64,000 nt of DNA from positions 2,183,501 through 2,247,500 of the forward strand of contig NZ_CP047491.1 of NCBI RefSeq assembly GCF_009931115.1, read 5' to 3'. Below, piece by piece: positions 40,713 through 50,643 of the stretch. The notes below the pieces were generated by a model that did not search any database, had not been told where the DNA came from, and worked only from the letters and a program-made list of their open reading frames with translations. Both the position numbers and the translations under genes were made by a program. The first letter of the stretch is position 1. Every line of letters begins with the position of its first letter. The stretch comes from Microbulbifer hydrolyticus. Its GTDB lineage: Bacteria > Pseudomonadota > Gammaproteobacteria > Pseudomonadales > Cellvibrionaceae.

Positions 40713-42047
40713 ATGGACAAGATTACCCAGTGGCTCGCAGAACACTCCATTTCCGAGGTCGAGTGCCTGGTACCGGACATGTCCGGAAACGCGCGGGGCA
40801 AATTTACCCCTACCGATAAATTCCTCACCGAAGACAGTCGCCTACCAGAAAGCATCCTGGTACAGACGGTCACCGGTGACTATGTGGATGAACACAACGA
40901 ACTGGTAGACCCGGCAGATACCGATATGCTGCTGGTTCCCGACCCGGACTCTATCCGTATCAACCCCTGGGCCAACGAGCCTACCGCGCAGATTATTCAC
41001 GACTGTTACACACGGGACGGCAAGCCCCACCCCATCAGCACCCGGAATATTCTCAAGTTCGTACTTGAGAAGTATGCGGAACAGGGATGGCAGCCCGTTG
41101 TTGCACCAGAGGTCGAGTTTTACCTGATCAAACGCAACCTGGACCCGGACGAAAAGCTGTCCGCACCGGTGGGGCGCTCTGGGCGTACCGAGAAAACCCG
41201 CCAGTCCTACAGTATCGATGCGGCCAATGAATACGAGTCGATCATCGAAGACATGTACGACTTCTGTGAGGCACAGGGGCTGGACGTGGACACCCTTATT
41301 CACGAGTCCGGCACTGCACAGATGGAGATCAACTTCCTCCACGGCGACCCGCTGAACCTAGCCGACCAGGTTTTCACGTTCAAACGTACGGTGCGCGAGA
41401 CCGCACTGCGCCACGGCATCTATGCCACCTTTATGGCGAAGCCGATGGAGGATGAACCGGGCAGTGCCCTGCACCTGCACCAGAGCGTAATCGACACAAA
41501 AACCGGAAAAAATATTTTTGTAAACGACGATGGCACCGAAAACGAGCGCTTCATGCACTTTATCGGTGGTATGCAGAAATACACTCCCGGCTTCATCACC
41601 TTCTTTGCCCCGAACGTGAATTCCTACCGGCGTTTCACGCCGGAAATGGCAGCGCCCACCAGCCTGCACTGGGGTTATGACAATCGCACCACTGGCCTGC
41701 GTGTGCCCGACAGCTCTGCGCAGGCGAAGCGGCTCGAGAACCGCTTCCCCGGTGCCGACTGTAACCCCTACCTGGCCATCGCCACGTCCCTGGCATGTGG
41801 GTACCTCGGCATGATGAACCAGGTCAAACCCAGCGAACCCTACAAAGGGGACTGCTCTTCAGAGCCGATTACCCTTCCACGCACCCAGGAGCATGCCCTG
41901 AGCCTGCTGGCAGAATGCCCGGAAGCCGTGGAAATGTTCGGGGACACTTTTGTGCGTGCCTGGGCAGCAATCAAACGCGACGAGTACGAAGAGTTCAATC
42001 GTGTAATCAGCTCATGGGAGCGGGAATACCTGCTACTGAACGTCTAG
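40713..42047 (+). CDS. puuA: Glutamine synthetase family protein, gamma-glutamylputrescine synthetase-like
   Basis: 444 residues, shorter N-terminal region than housekeeping GlnA and lacking the adenylylation-site tyrosine block. It begins MDKITQWLAEHSISEVECLVPDMSGNARGKF, typical of PuuA/SpuI-type ligases that join glutamate to polyamines. Catalytic elements are APEVEFYL (metal-binding Glu), ESGTAQMEINF, GSALHLHQS and NRTTGLRVPDSS. AAGGTG precedes the ATG. Divergence from the PuuB-like oxidase, with the presumed operator between them, supports the polyamine role over ammonia assimilation. PuuC/PuuD homologs are absent from the window. Confidence 0.87.
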   Translation: MDKITQWLAEHSISEVECLVPDMSGNARGKFTPTDKFLTEDSRLPESILVQTVTGDYVDEHNELVDPADTDMLLVPDPDSIRINPWANEPTAQIIHDCYTRDGKPHPISTRNILKFVLEKYAEQGWQPVVAPEVEFYLIKRNLDPDEKLSAPVGRSGRTEKTRQSYSIDAANEYESIIEDMYDFCEAQGLDVDTLIHESGTAQMEINFLHGDPLNLADQVFTFKRTVRETALRHGIYATFMAKPMEDEPGSALHLHQSVIDTKTGKNIFVNDDGTENERFMHFIGGMQKYTPGFITFFAPNVNSYRRFTPEMAAPTSLHWGYDNRTTGLRVPDSSAQAKRLENRFPGADCNPYLAIATSLACGYLGMMNQVKPSEPYKGDCSSEPITLPRTQEHALSLLAECPEAVEMFGDTFVRAWAAIKRDEYEEFNRVISSWEREYLLLNV

Positions 42048-42067
42048 TACCCGGTAACTCCCAGCCC

Positions 42068-42099
42068 ACAAAAAAACCCGGCTATTGCCGGGTTTTTTT
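42068..42099. terminator. Bidirectional terminator between puuA-like and AGCS genes
   Basis: CCCGGC-TATT-GCCGGG flanked by seven A and seven T; lies between two convergent genes. Confidence 0.88.
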
Positions 42100-42114
42100 G
42101 TTTCGCCTCGCCAG

Positions 42115-43785
42115 CTACTTGTGGCTCGGGTCTTTCCAGTAATCCTTCACCGTATCTTTCATTTCCCGCGCCAGGATTGAAATTCCGAACAGGTTGGGTA
42201 GCGTCATCAACACAATGGCCACCGCGGAGAGGTTCCAGATAATCGTAGTGTCTTCGATGGCCGCCCAGAAAAAGGCCACTACATATACCAGGCGGTAAGG
42301 CATCACCGCCTTGGGACCGAACAGGTAAATCATCGAACGGTCGCCGTAATACGACCAGGCGATGGCAGTAGAGAAGGCAAACAGCAAGATACCCAGCGTG
42401 ACAATGTAACTGCCGTATTCCCCAAAGAAGCCCTTCTGGAAGGCCCGGTTGGTCAGCGCCACCGAGTGCAATAATGAATTCCCCCAGACTTCGACATTCT
42501 GGTTCACAAGCCGTCCGTCGTTGACATTCAGCACACCGGAATAATTATCGTCGCCCACCCGGAACTCAACCCCTTCGGCAACCGACCTGGAATTGATCAC
42601 GGTAAATTCATCTTTATTCAGCGGCTGGCCGTCGGCAACCACGATTGTGCCCGTATAGGTGCGCACATCGCTGTCGAGCCCACTCAGGAATCCAAACAGC
42701 TGCTTGACGTGTGCCTCGTCTTTATCGGTATAGGCCCCTGCCAGCACGCGCATATCCGCCCGCTCAAAGCGGTTCATATGCTTTTCGGTCCACACGCCGG
42801 AAGACAGGATTACCAGGCCGGTCAGGGTACAAATGATCAGGGTATCGATAAAGGGTTCCAGCAGGGAAACCATACCCTCGGATACGGGTTCATCGGCACG
42901 TGCCGCGGCGTGCGCAATCGGTGCCGAGCCCTGGCCCGCCTCGTTGGAGAACAGCCCCCGGTTTACACCGCGGTTGAAGGCGTAGGCAAAGCTGGCACCG
43001 AGGAAGCCGCCCATAGCCGCACTGCCATTGAACGCACCGGAAAATACTGCAGCAAAAGAAGGGATGATGTTCTGGTAGTTATACAGAATGACCGCCAGCG
43101 CACCAATGATGTACAGCACCGCCATTACCGGAACAATGGTCGAGGTGACTTTGGCAATACGCGTAATACCACCGATGATCACCATCCCAAGCAGGATGGC
43201 CAGTACCCCGCCCGTCACCATCTTGCTGAGACCAAAGGTATCGTGCATGGCCTGGGCAATATTGTTCACCTGGGGCAGGCTACCGGTACCAAACGAACTG
43301 ATCACCGTTGCGATCGCAAAGATCACGGCCAGCCATTTCATGTTCAGGCGACGCTCCATGTAAAACATGGGGCCACCCGCATAAAAACCATCCGCCGCTT
43401 TAATACGATATTTGTGGGAAAGGGTTACTTCCACGAACTTGGTCGTCATACCCAGGAACGCAGTCACCCACATCCAGAACAGTGCGGCCGGGCCACCAAG
43501 GAAAATGGCGAGGCCGACCCCGCCAATATTACCGGTGCCTACGGTACCCGAGAGCGCCGTCGCCAGAGCCTGGAAGTGGGAAGTATCACCGGGATCGCTG
43601 GGCTTGTCGTATTTGCCGCGCACGATTTTGATTGCATGGCCAAAATAACGCACCTGCGGAAAACCGAGGTATAGGGTGAAGAAAAAGCCTACCGCCAACA
43701 GCACATACGGGAACCAAAACGCGGATCCCAGAAAGCCATCCAGAGTTAACAACAATTGATTGAACGCTTCCAAACCAACCCCCAC
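42115..43785 (-). CDS. Sodium:alanine symporter (AGCS family) with inserted soluble domain
   Basis: 556 residues with ~11 membrane segments. The family landmarks [23 protein letters not shown] (in parts) and [26 protein letters not shown] are clear: Na+-coupled uptake of alanine/glycine or glutamine. After the [10 protein letters not shown] segment (about residue 332) there are ~110 hydrophilic residues before [16 protein letters not shown], where typical members have only a short loop of 20-30. That stretch ([20 protein letters not shown]..) looks like a small beta-rich soluble domain. The start is GTG 43785 without a clear ribosome site. Its neighbours suggest amino acid/amine nitrogen use; the exact substrate is open. 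Confidence 0.9.
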   Translation of the reverse strand: MGVGLEAFNQLLLTLDGFLGSAFWFPYVLLAVGFFFTLYLGFPQVRYFGHAIKIVRGKYDKPSDPGDTSHFQALATALSGTVGTGNIGGVGLAIFLGGPAALFWMWVTAFLGMTTKFVEVTLSHKYRIKAADGFYAGGPMFYMERRLNMKWLAVIFAIATVISSFGTGSLPQVNNIAQAMHDTFGLSKMVTGGVLAILLGMVIIGGITRIAKVTSTIVPVMAVLYIIGALAVILYNYQNIIPSFAAVFSGAFNGSAAMGGFLGASFAYAFNRGVNRGLFSNEAGQGSAPIAHAAARADEPVSEGMVSLLEPFIDTLIICTLTGLVILSSGVWTEKHMNRFERADMRVLAGAYTDKDEAHVKQLFGFLSGLDSDVRTYTGTIVVADGQPLNKDEFTVINSRSVAEGVEFRVGDDNYSGVLNVNDGRLVNQNVEVWGNSLLHSVALTNRAFQKGFFGEYGSYIVTLGILLFAFSTAIAWSYYGDRSMIYLFGPKAVMPYRLVYVVAFFWAAIEDTTIIWNLSAVAIVLMTLPNLFGISILAREMKDTVKDYWKDPSHK

Positions 43786-44110
43786 TGCCTATTATTTTTG
43801 ATTAAATTACCATCAGGATGGCATAGCCACCGTTACGCCTTCACGGCCGGCCTGTCACGCGACATTCCGGCAAACGACTCCCCAATCAGGTAGCCGGGCG
43901 CCCTTTCAGTGCCGGGCAGATTAGCAGCTTCGTTCAGGTGAGAACAGCAATCCGCCAATTATCAGCAGCATAGCCTCTATTTCTGCCACGTTTTAAACAA
44001 TTCACTAACGATTTTGCCAAAACAGGCAATTCTGTCGCAAAACTTCGCACACCGTTCCCCTGCTTCGACAAAGCCTGAAATACGATTTTGGCCTGCGGGC
44101 ACAGTGCCGG
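43786..44110. other. 325-bp intergenic region, nothing definite
   Basis: Must contain the AGCS promoter (minus strand). A small palindrome CCATC-AG-GATGG lies at 43811-43822; no ORF, terminator or shared motif was recognised. Confidence 0.5.
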
Positions 44111-45142
44111 CTACTGCTGAGACCAGCTATTTTGAAAACCGGTGCGCTGCGGGAAAACACCAAACTGGCCGCCGGTGTGCACGAACACCAGGTTTTTACA
44201 GCCTGAGTATTTACCCTGCTTTATATCCTGCAACATGCCGTGAAACGCCTTGCCGGTGTACACCGGGTCCAGCAATATTCCTTCCAGTTGTGCGGCCAGC
44301 GCGATGGTCTGGTAAATCTCTTCCGTTGCGATGGCGTAGCCCGGGCCAATATAGTCATCAATGACATGGATACGGCTTTCGTCGAACGGGAAGGCCTGCC
44401 GGTAACGATGGGCCCAATCCGCAACATCCTGACGCACCTTGTCTATAAAGTAATCAGTGCTGTCACACACGGCATACGCCGTCACATCCGCACTACTGCC
44501 AAACACCTGGCAGCCCAGTGTCAGCCCCGCCTGGGTACCGCCACTGCCACTCGCACAGATCAGGCGATCCGGCGCAAACCCTTCCCTGCGACAGTCCTCA
44601 AGAAGCTCCTCCGCAGCGAGTAGATAACCCCAGATTCCGAGTCCGTCACTGCCTCCCGTGGGAATGCACAGGGCGCGGTCTCCCTGCTGCTCATAAAACC
44701 TGGCCCATTGCTCAAACAGCTGCGGCAATGTATCGACGTATTCTCGCATTGGATAGAGAGACACCTGTGCACCCGCGAGGTAGTCCACCAGCAGATTGCC
44801 ATCGGGCGTTTCAGGTGCGCCCGTTCCGCTGCCACCGCGGAGTATAAGGTGCGCCTTCATCCCGGTTTTGGCTGCAGCCAACGCGGTTGCCCGACAATGG
44901 TTAGACTGCTCACCGCCACAGGTAATCAGGGTGTTACAACCACGGGCCCTGGCTTCTGCAATGATAAATTCAAGCTTGCGCAACTTGTTGCCGGACATGG
45001 CGCTTTCAGTAAGGTCGTCCCGCTTGATCCAGATCTTTGGGCCACCATGGGGCAGCGAAAACTGCTCGCTAATCCTGTCTAGCGGCTGAAGTGGTGTCGG
45101 AAGATTCGCGAGCCGCTCGCGTGCCGGATACTGGATACTCAC
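44111..45142 (-). CDS. PLP-dependent D-cysteine desulfhydrase / ACC deaminase family protein
   Basis: 343-residue fold-type II PLP enzyme. Lys53 in SGNKLRKLEF is the Schiff-base lysine; CGGEQSNHCRATALAAAK binds the cofactor, and ASGSGGTQAGLTLG is the phosphate-binding loop. The family covers D-cysteine desulfhydrase (pyruvate, ammonia and sulfide), ACC deaminase and L-cysteate sulfolyase; C-terminal LLDPVYTGKAFHGM and FVHTGGQFGVFP favour the first or last. It is transcribed in the same direction as the AGCS transporter, 325 bp apart. Sulfur amino acid or sulfonate catabolism is a reasonable guess. Confidence 0.83.
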   Translation of the reverse strand: MSIQYPARERLANLPTPLQPLDRISEQFSLPHGGPKIWIKRDDLTESAMSGNKLRKLEFIIAEARARGCNTLITCGGEQSNHCRATALAAAKTGMKAHLILRGGSGTGAPETPDGNLLVDYLAGAQVSLYPMREYVDTLPQLFEQWARFYEQQGDRALCIPTGGSDGLGIWGYLLAAEELLEDCRREGFAPDRLICASGSGGTQAGLTLGCQVFGSSADVTAYAVCDSTDYFIDKVRQDVADWAHRYRQAFPFDESRIHVIDDYIGPGYAIATEEIYQTIALAAQLEGILLDPVYTGKAFHGMLQDIKQGKYSGCKNLVFVHTGGQFGVFPQRTGFQNSWSQQ

Positions 45143-45196
45143 CCTATTCCCCTATGATCTTTGTATTTAATACTGGTTCGGCCAAATTATGGCCAC

Positions 45197-45226
45197 AAAA
45201 AAACCCGGCTGTAACCGGGTTTTTTT
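45197..45226 (-). terminator. Terminator of yajC
   Basis: ACCCGG-CTGTAA-CCGGGT stem flanked by A and T runs, 52 nt beyond the yajC stop; functions on the minus strand and probably in both directions. Confidence 0.82.
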
Positions 45227-45277
45227 ACCTATCTTATCCGCCCCACTTTCGCCTTCGACACAAGCGGGCAACCCGGA

Positions 45278-45610
45278 TCAGATATTCTTGATGGTGCCCT
45301 TGGGCAGCACAGCGTGCACGGCAACCTTCTGGAATTTGAGCTTCATGTTGTCAGCCACTTCGAGAATGATGTAATCATCGTCCACTTTTTCGACACGGCC
45401 CAGCATACCGCTGGTCATTACCACTTCATCGCCCTTTTTCAGAGCGCCCACCAGCTCCTGGTGCTCTTTTTGACGTTTGCGCTGCGGGCGAATAATAAAC
45501 AGCCACATGAACACAAACAGACCACCGAACATCAGCAGGGTGATAAGCGGGTTGCCCTGAGGAGCCGGAGCCGCCTCTTGTGCCATTGCAGCAGGAATAA
45601 AGAAATCCAT
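45278..45610 (-). CDS. yajC: Preprotein translocase subunit YajC
   Basis: 110-residue single-pass inner-membrane protein; the transmembrane helix is at about 22-41 (LITLLMFGGLFVFMWLFIIR), followed by a basic stretch RPQRKRQKEHQE and a small cytoplasmic domain (GDEVVMTSGMLGRVEKV). YajC associates with SecDF-YidC in secretion. Here it stands alone: a terminator follows and neither tgt upstream nor secD/secF downstream is present, unlike the usual gammaproteobacterial cluster. GAGG precedes the ATG. Confidence 0.93.
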   Translation of the reverse strand: MDFFIPAAMAQEAAPAPQGNPLITLLMFGGLFVFMWLFIIRPQRKRQKEHQELVGALKKGDEVVMTSGMLGRVEKVDDDYIILEVADNMKLKFQKVAVHAVLPKGTIKNI

Positions 45611-45743
45611 GGTCTAAACCTCGATAGAGTCATTCAAAAATCTGGGACCAACTCTAACGGGTTTGACAAAATGAGGCAATCCAGAGCACCGGTGTTTACC
45701 GGAACCCTGGATTACGTGATGCGAGGGGTTTTGTAGCGACTTC

Positions 45744-46190
45744 TTAAAAACGCTGTCTGACTTGCCGGCGGTACCCGGTTGGAGACATGCCGGTCCAGCG
45801 CTTGAATGCACTGGTAAAGCTGGTTCTGTCAGAGAAGTCGAGGATACGGGAAATGCCGTCCACGCTCAGTGCAGTATCTTTCAGGAAGTGTACTGCGTGG
45901 CGGAAACGAACATGATCGCGCAGAGAGGCGAAACTCAGGTTATGTTCCTGCAAACGGCGCTGCAGGGTCCGGGTAGACATACTGAGATCAGATGCTACCG
46001 GGCGAATGGCCAGAGATGCCTTTCCAATCCGTTGTTCAAGCACGTCGATAACTCGAGCGGCGATACCGAAGCTGGTTGCCTCCGGTGGCGCCAGCAACTG
46101 ATCAAGAATGTTCGGATCACCGGACAGTCTTGCCTGCTGCAGGGGTTTGTCTTCTGAGAGCGAAGCTTGGTCTGGCTGAATATGGTTCAT
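45744..46190 (-). CDS. Solo AraC-type HTH regulator
   Basis: 148 residues with only the C-terminal AraC DNA-binding domain (about 50-147): the first HTH is in IRPVASDLSMSTRTLQRRLQEHNLSF and the second in DGISRILDFSDRTSFTSAFKRWTGMSP. The sensor domain usual in the related 330-residue regulators (Arabinose_bd type) is missing, replaced by ~50 N-terminal residues with no recognised fold. The ATG has a strong AAGGAG at nine nt, so the short form appears to be the real gene product. It precedes yajC in the same direction, 133 bp apart. Confidence 0.85.
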   Translation of the reverse strand: MNHIQPDQASLSEDKPLQQARLSGDPNILDQLLAPPEATSFGIAARVIDVLEQRIGKASLAIRPVASDLSMSTRTLQRRLQEHNLSFASLRDHVRFRHAVHFLKDTALSVDGISRILDFSDRTSFTSAFKRWTGMSPTGYRRQVRQRF

Positions 46191-46624
46191 TGAGCTGCTC
46201 CTTGCTGGGTTCCTTGAGCCGCGGTTATTGTTCTACGCCCGCTTCCTGCGAGTCCCTTTTTACCACTGCCAGCATTGTACGGATCTGTGCCACTGCTGAC
46301 TACTACCTGGGTGCGGGGGGCACCTGAAAACAGGCATCGAAGCCTACCCAGAGTGAATGATTTTTGTACTACTTCCTCGCACCACACCCAAACGCTCTGG
46401 GCCAGACGGTTGAGCGGCGCTCCTTTACACAAGCCAGTATAGACCATCTGGGGATAATGCAAGGGACGACAGTGAATTTTTTTTAAATCTCGCACAAAAT
46501 GATGCCCCCGCCAGAGCAAAAGACAGGACTCTGGGGACTATCCTGCCATACTGCACGTCCTAATTACGCCGTAACGATAGAATCGCCCCCGGTAGAGTAA
46601 GACTATTGCCCCACCCCACCTGAA
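46191..46624. other. 434-bp region upstream of the AraC gene
   Basis: A minus-strand frame (46187-46519, 110 codons) ends with a TGA overlapping the AraC start as ATGA, but its composition (many Gly/Arg/Gln/Thr, no domain) is not convincing. A CCAGAG/CTCTGG hairpin lies near 46511-46535, without a T run. No promoter could be pinned down. Confidence 0.4.
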
Positions 46625-47101
46625 TCAGTCCAGGTTTTCTTGCAGCCAGTTCAACACATCGTCGTGATGGGTCTTGGTTTTGAACTTATCCATGATGTGC
46701 AGCAAACGGCCATCCTTACCCACAATAAAGGTGGTACGGATCAGCCCCATAAATTCCCGGCCCATGAATTTTTTCAGCCCCCAACACCCGTACTTGTCTG
46801 CAATCTTGTGCTCTTCATCCGCGAGCAGGTCGAAATTGAGCTCATGCTTTTCCATAAACTTGTGCAACTTAGCCTCGGGATCCGGGCTGAGGCCGAGCAC
46901 AACGGTATCCAGCTTTTCAAATTCCCCGGCGGTGTCGCGAATCCCGCAGGCCTGGGTGGTACAACCTGGCGTCAGTGCCTTGGGGTAAAAATACAGCACC
47001 ACATTTTTCTTACCGCGAAAATCCTTGAGGGCGACCTTTTCACCATTCTGGTTTTTCAGTGTGAATACCGGTGCGAGGTTGCCGATCTTTGGATGTGCCA
47101 T
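46625..47101 (-). CDS. bcp: Thioredoxin-dependent peroxiredoxin (Bcp/PrxQ type)
   Basis: 158 residues. Reduces hydrogen peroxide and alkyl peroxides with thioredoxin. The peroxidatic Cys47 is in TPGCTTQAC and the resolving Cys52 five residues later, the alpha2-type arrangement as in E. coli Bcp (Cys45/Cys50). The strand KKNVVLYFYPKAL and the FIVGKDG motif are typical. GGGAGA precedes the ATG. The purC/dapA/gcvR context common elsewhere is absent; it follows the DUF2244 gene on the same strand with a 103-bp gap. Confidence 0.95.
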   Translation of the reverse strand: MAHPKIGNLAPVFTLKNQNGEKVALKDFRGKKNVVLYFYPKALTPGCTTQACGIRDTAGEFEKLDTVVLGLSPDPEAKLHKFMEKHELNFDLLADEEHKIADKYGCWGLKKFMGREFMGLIRTTFIVGKDGRLLHIMDKFKTKTHHDDVLNWLQENLD

Positions 47102-47204
47102 GGTGTCTCCCTTGGTAAAAAGCGATACATGTAAAAGGCCCGTCTCTTACGAGGCGGGCCCGGCGTATTATATCCATTAGTTCCCTGCCAACGGCAGGAC
47201 TGCG

Positions 47205-47741
47205 TCAGAAGTCTTGAAGCCTGAAGCTCTGTTCTTTGCGCGCACATAGCCCACAACTGCCAAGCTTCTCAACCAGTGCCGCCTTTTCCGCATCGGTGAG
47301 AAACTCGCCAATTTCCAGGCAGCCTTCCGGGCCAGTGAGAATCACCGAAGCGGGCTCGGTGGGTGTACTTCCCATCCGCACCATGACCGCAAGGCTGCAG
47401 CGTTCGAATTCCCGGTGATACACAGGGCGCTCGAGATTACCGCGACTGGTATCCAGAACTACGCGCTCATCGCTGATACGGATCACCTCCCGGCGAGTAC
47501 CTTCCATATAGACATAACCGAACAGCACGGCGAGCAACAGGACTTCAAGCCCGGCAAACGGGATAACCATCCACGCGCCCGCGAGCGCAAACGCGACACT
47601 GATACCAAGGGATACCGCCACCAGGGAGATAAACACCCAGAGGTTGCCTGCCATCGACAGGGACTGGTTGGGCGCGAGGAGGATACAGGCCCGGCGCCCG
47701 CGCGCGCCGCCGACTTCTTTGACCATGGGTACAACATCCAT
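47205..47741 (-). CDS. DUF2244 family membrane protein
   Basis: 178 residues from ATG 47741 (a GTG one codon upstream and an ATG at 47726 are alternatives; none has a clear ribosome site). The start LLAPNQSLSM is the DUF2244 signature; two membrane segments follow (about 32-52, NLWVFISLVAVSLGISVAFAL, and 55-78), then a cytoplasmic C-terminal domain with EVIRISDERVVLDTSRG. The family is linked to respiratory genes in other bacteria but has no proven function. Divergent from asnS across 342 bp. Confidence 0.78.
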   Translation of the reverse strand: MDVVPMVKEVGGARGRRACILLAPNQSLSMAGNLWVFISLVAVSLGISVAFALAGAWMVIPFAGLEVLLLAVLFGYVYMEGTRREVIRISDERVVLDTSRGNLERPVYHREFERCSLAVMVRMGSTPTEPASVILTGPEGCLEIGEFLTDAEKAALVEKLGSCGLCARKEQSFRLQDF

Positions 47742-48083
47742 CACTGTGATATTTTCAGTGTAGGACAGCGCTTTTTGGAACCAAGGGTCACGCGCACCCT
47801 ATGCATACCCCGCGAGGGCCCGACCCGGCGGCGTAACCATCAGCTACAATCAGAAGCGCATGGCGTACCGGTCAGTCACCCTATTCTGGTAAAGCCGACC
47901 CTCGGCAGTGCCCCGGGGGACTGGATTTTCCTGCAATCAGGGGGCAAGATGCCCGCGCTTATTGCCGTACGCGACCACAAGCCGCGTTTACGACCTGCAT
48001 AAATAGCCGCGTGAGAGTACCTGGGCCCTGATCCGGCCTCAGGGAAGGCCACACCAGCAAACGCGAACAACAAGAGCACCATC
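47742..48083. other. 342-bp divergent region between DUF2244 and asnS genes
   Basis: Must contain promoters for both genes. No ORF with coding character; I could not assign hexamers with confidence. The GTTTACGACCTGCATAAATA stretch near 47985-48004 is the AT-richest point towards asnS. Confidence 0.4.
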
Positions 48084-49484
48084 ATGCAAGTTGAATCCAT
48101 CGATACCCTTCTCAAGTCCAGCCAGCGCGAAGGCGAAGCCACTCGCGTTCAAGGCTGGATCCGTACCCGCCGGGACTCCAAAGCGGGCCTGTCCTTTCTC
48201 GCTGTACACGACGGCAGTTGTTTCGACCCGATCCAGGTGGTTGTGGAATCCTCCATCAATAATTACCAATCGGAAGTACTAAGGCTCACGACCGGCTGTG
48301 CCGTGGACATCGAAGGCACCATCAAGCCTTCCGAGGGCAAGGGCCAGTCTATCGAGCTGCTCGCCACCAGTGTCAGCGTCGTCGGCTGGGTGGAAGACCC
48401 CGACACCTATCCGATGTCGCCCAAGCGCCACTCCATGGAGCACCTGCGGGAGCACGCGCACCTGCGCCCGCGCACCAATGTGAGCGGCGCGGTCGCACGC
48501 GTGCGCAACTGTATTGCGCAGGCCGTACACCGCTTCTTCCATGAGCGCGGCTTCAACTACGTGCACACCCCGATCATTACCGCCTCGGACTGTGAGGGCG
48601 CTGGTGAAATGTTCCGCGTGAGCACACTGGACCAGAGCAACCTGCCATTGACCGATAAAGGTGAAGTGGACTACAGCGAAGACTTTTTCGGCGAAGAAAC
48701 CTTCCTCACCGTTTCCGGCCAGCTGAACGTGGAAAGTTACTGTCTGGCACTGTCCAAGGTGTATACCTTCGGCCCGACATTCCGCGCGGAAAACTCCAAC
48801 ACCACCCGCCACCTGGCGGAGTTCTGGATGGTCGAGCCGGAAATCGCATTCGCCGACCTGGCCGACTGCGCGAATCTCGCCGAAGAAATGCTCAAGTATG
48901 TGTTCCGCGCGGTACTGGATGAGCGCCCGGATGACATGGCCTTCTTCGCCCAGCGCATCGACAAAGAAGCCATCTCGCGCCTCGAAAACATCATCGACAA
49001 TGACTTTGCACGCATCAACTATTGCGAGGCCATTGAGATCCTTGAAAACTGCAAGGAAAAATTCGAGTTCCCGGTTTCCTGGGGCATTGACCTGGCCTCC
49101 GAACACGAACGCTATCTGGCCGAGAAACACTTCAAGAAGCCAGTGATCGTGCTCAATTACCCGAAAGATATCAAAGCGTTTTATATGCGTATGAATGACG
49201 ATGGTAAAACCGTGGCGGCGATGGACGTTCTCGCTCCGGGCATCGGCGAGATCATCGGTGGTTCCCAGCGCGAAGAGCGCCTGGACAAGCTGGATGCGCG
49301 CATGGACGAAATGGATATTCCGAAGGAACATCTGAACTGGTATCGGGATCTGCGCCGGTACGGCACTGTTCCACACGGGGGCTTCGGGCTCGGATTCGAC
49401 CGTATCGTTTCCTACGTCACCGGCATGGGCAACATCCGCGATGTCATCCCGTTCCCGCGCACGCCGCGCAATGTGCGATTCTGA
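48084..49484 (+). CDS. asnS: Asparaginyl-tRNA synthetase
   Basis: 466-residue class IIb aminoacyl-tRNA synthetase (E. coli 466) charging tRNA-Asn. N-terminal OB-fold anticodon-binding domain ([19 protein letters not shown]), then the catalytic core with motif 2 ([21 protein letters not shown] in parts, about residues 230-250) and motif 3 ([10 protein letters not shown] near the C-terminus). [17 protein letters not shown] is characteristic of AsnRS. The presence of AsnRS means direct charging of tRNA-Asn rather than dependence on GatCAB for this amino acid. The start has AAGAG nine nt upstream. Confidence 0.97.
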   Translation: MQVESIDTLLKSSQREGEATRVQGWIRTRRDSKAGLSFLAVHDGSCFDPIQVVVESSINNYQSEVLRLTTGCAVDIEGTIKPSEGKGQSIELLATSVSVVGWVEDPDTYPMSPKRHSMEHLREHAHLRPRTNVSGAVARVRNCIAQAVHRFFHERGFNYVHTPIITASDCEGAGEMFRVSTLDQSNLPLTDKGEVDYSEDFFGEETFLTVSGQLNVESYCLALSKVYTFGPTFRAENSNTTRHLAEFWMVEPEIAFADLADCANLAEEMLKYVFRAVLDERPDDMAFFAQRIDKEAISRLENIIDNDFARINYCEAIEILENCKEKFEFPVSWGIDLASEHERYLAEKHFKKPVIVLNYPKDIKAFYMRMNDDGKTVAAMDVLAPGIGEIIGGSQREERLDKLDARMDEMDIPKEHLNWYRDLRRYGTVPHGGFGLGFDRIVSYVTGMGNIRDVIPFPRTPRNVRF

Positions 49485-49511
49485 GTTTCGTTTTCACTTT
49501 CGTACCGACGT

Positions 49512-49542
49512 AAAAAAACCCGCACATGGTGCGGGTTTTTTT
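49512..49542. terminator. Bidirectional terminator between asnS and mdh
   Basis: CCCGCAC-ATG-GTGCGGG with seven A before and seven T after; shared by the convergent asnS and mdh genes. Confidence 0.9.
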
Positions 49543-49574
49543 GTTTTCGCGGCGTTAAAAATCAGCCGACGAAA

Positions 49575-50555
49575 TCAAGGCAGCAGGTGCGCAACGGCGT
49601 CGCGCTCTTCAGCCAGCTCGGTCTCGGTGGCAGACATTTTCTCGCGGGAGAAATCATTGATGTCTACGCCCTGAACGATTTCCCAGTCGCCGTTCTTGCA
49701 GACAACCGGGAAGGAGTAGATCAGGCCTTCCTGGATACCGTAAGAACCGTCGCTGTATACGCCCATGCTGGTCCAGTCGCCCTCGGCAGAACCCAGTGCC
49801 CAGTCGTGCATATGGTCGATGGCAGCATTCGCTGCAGACGCAGCAGATGAGGCGCCGCGGGCTTTGATGATCGCTGCACCGCGCTGCTGAACAGTCGGGA
49901 TGAAGTCGTTTTCGTACCACTCCTGCTCTACTTTGCCCATGGCGTCTTCGCCCTTGACCTTGGCCTGGTGCAGGTCCGGGTACTGGGTCGCAGAGTGGTT
50001 GCCCCAGATGGTCATGTGGGTAATGTCATTCACCGTGGAATCGGTCTTGTTCGCCAGCTGAGTCAGGGCACGGTTGTGGTCCAGACGGGTCATGGCGGTA
50101 AAGTTACGCGGATCCAGATCCGGCGCATTGCGCTGGGCGATCAGTGCATTGGTATTGGCCGGGTTGCCAACGACCAGTACTTTCACGTTGCGCGCGGCAA
50201 CGTCGTTCAGCGCCTTGCCCTGCGCGGAGAAGATAGCCGCATTGGCTTCCAGCAGGTCTTTACGCTCCATGCCCGGTCCGCGCGGACGTGCGCCAACCAG
50301 CAGTGCGTACTCTACGTCTTTGAACGCAACGGTCGCGTCGTCGCTCTGAACGATGCCAGCCAGCAGCGGGAAGGCACAATCTTCCAGCTCCATGGCAACG
50401 CCTTTCAGCGCTTCCAGCGCGGGAGTAATCTCCAGCAGCTGAAGAATAACTGGTTGATCCTTACCGAGCATTTCGCCGGAAGCGATGCGAAACAGCAGCG
50501 AGTAGCTGATCTGACCGGCGGCGCCGGTAACTGCAACACGAACAGGTGCTTTCAC
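49575..50555 (-). CDS. mdh: Malate dehydrogenase
   Basis: NAD-dependent malate/oxaloacetate interconversion. 326 residues of the cytosolic-MDH-like type used by beta- and some gammaproteobacteria (not the 312-residue E. coli type). N-terminal dinucleotide fold [19 protein letters not shown]; active-site loop [15 protein letters not shown] with the substrate arginines; catalytic His in [12 protein letters not shown]. The start is GTG 50555 with GGAGA seven nt upstream. It functions with icd, aceA and glcB elsewhere in this window. A terminator follows. Confidence 0.96.
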   Translation of the reverse strand: MKAPVRVAVTGAAGQISYSLLFRIASGEMLGKDQPVILQLLEITPALEALKGVAMELEDCAFPLLAGIVQSDDATVAFKDVEYALLVGARPRGPGMERKDLLEANAAIFSAQGKALNDVAARNVKVLVVGNPANTNALIAQRNAPDLDPRNFTAMTRLDHNRALTQLANKTDSTVNDITHMTIWGNHSATQYPDLHQAKVKGEDAMGKVEQEWYENDFIPTVQQRGAAIIKARGASSAASAANAAIDHMHDWALGSAEGDWTSMGVYSDGSYGIQEGLIYSFPVVCKNGDWEIVQGVDINDFSREKMSATETELAEERDAVAHLLP

Positions 50556-50643
50556 GATGTATCTCCGTTGTTTTCAGGCGCCCGCATTATAGGGCCTTGC
50601 CAATTAATTTCATTATCCTTTAGTCGGTATAAGAGCAAAATTG

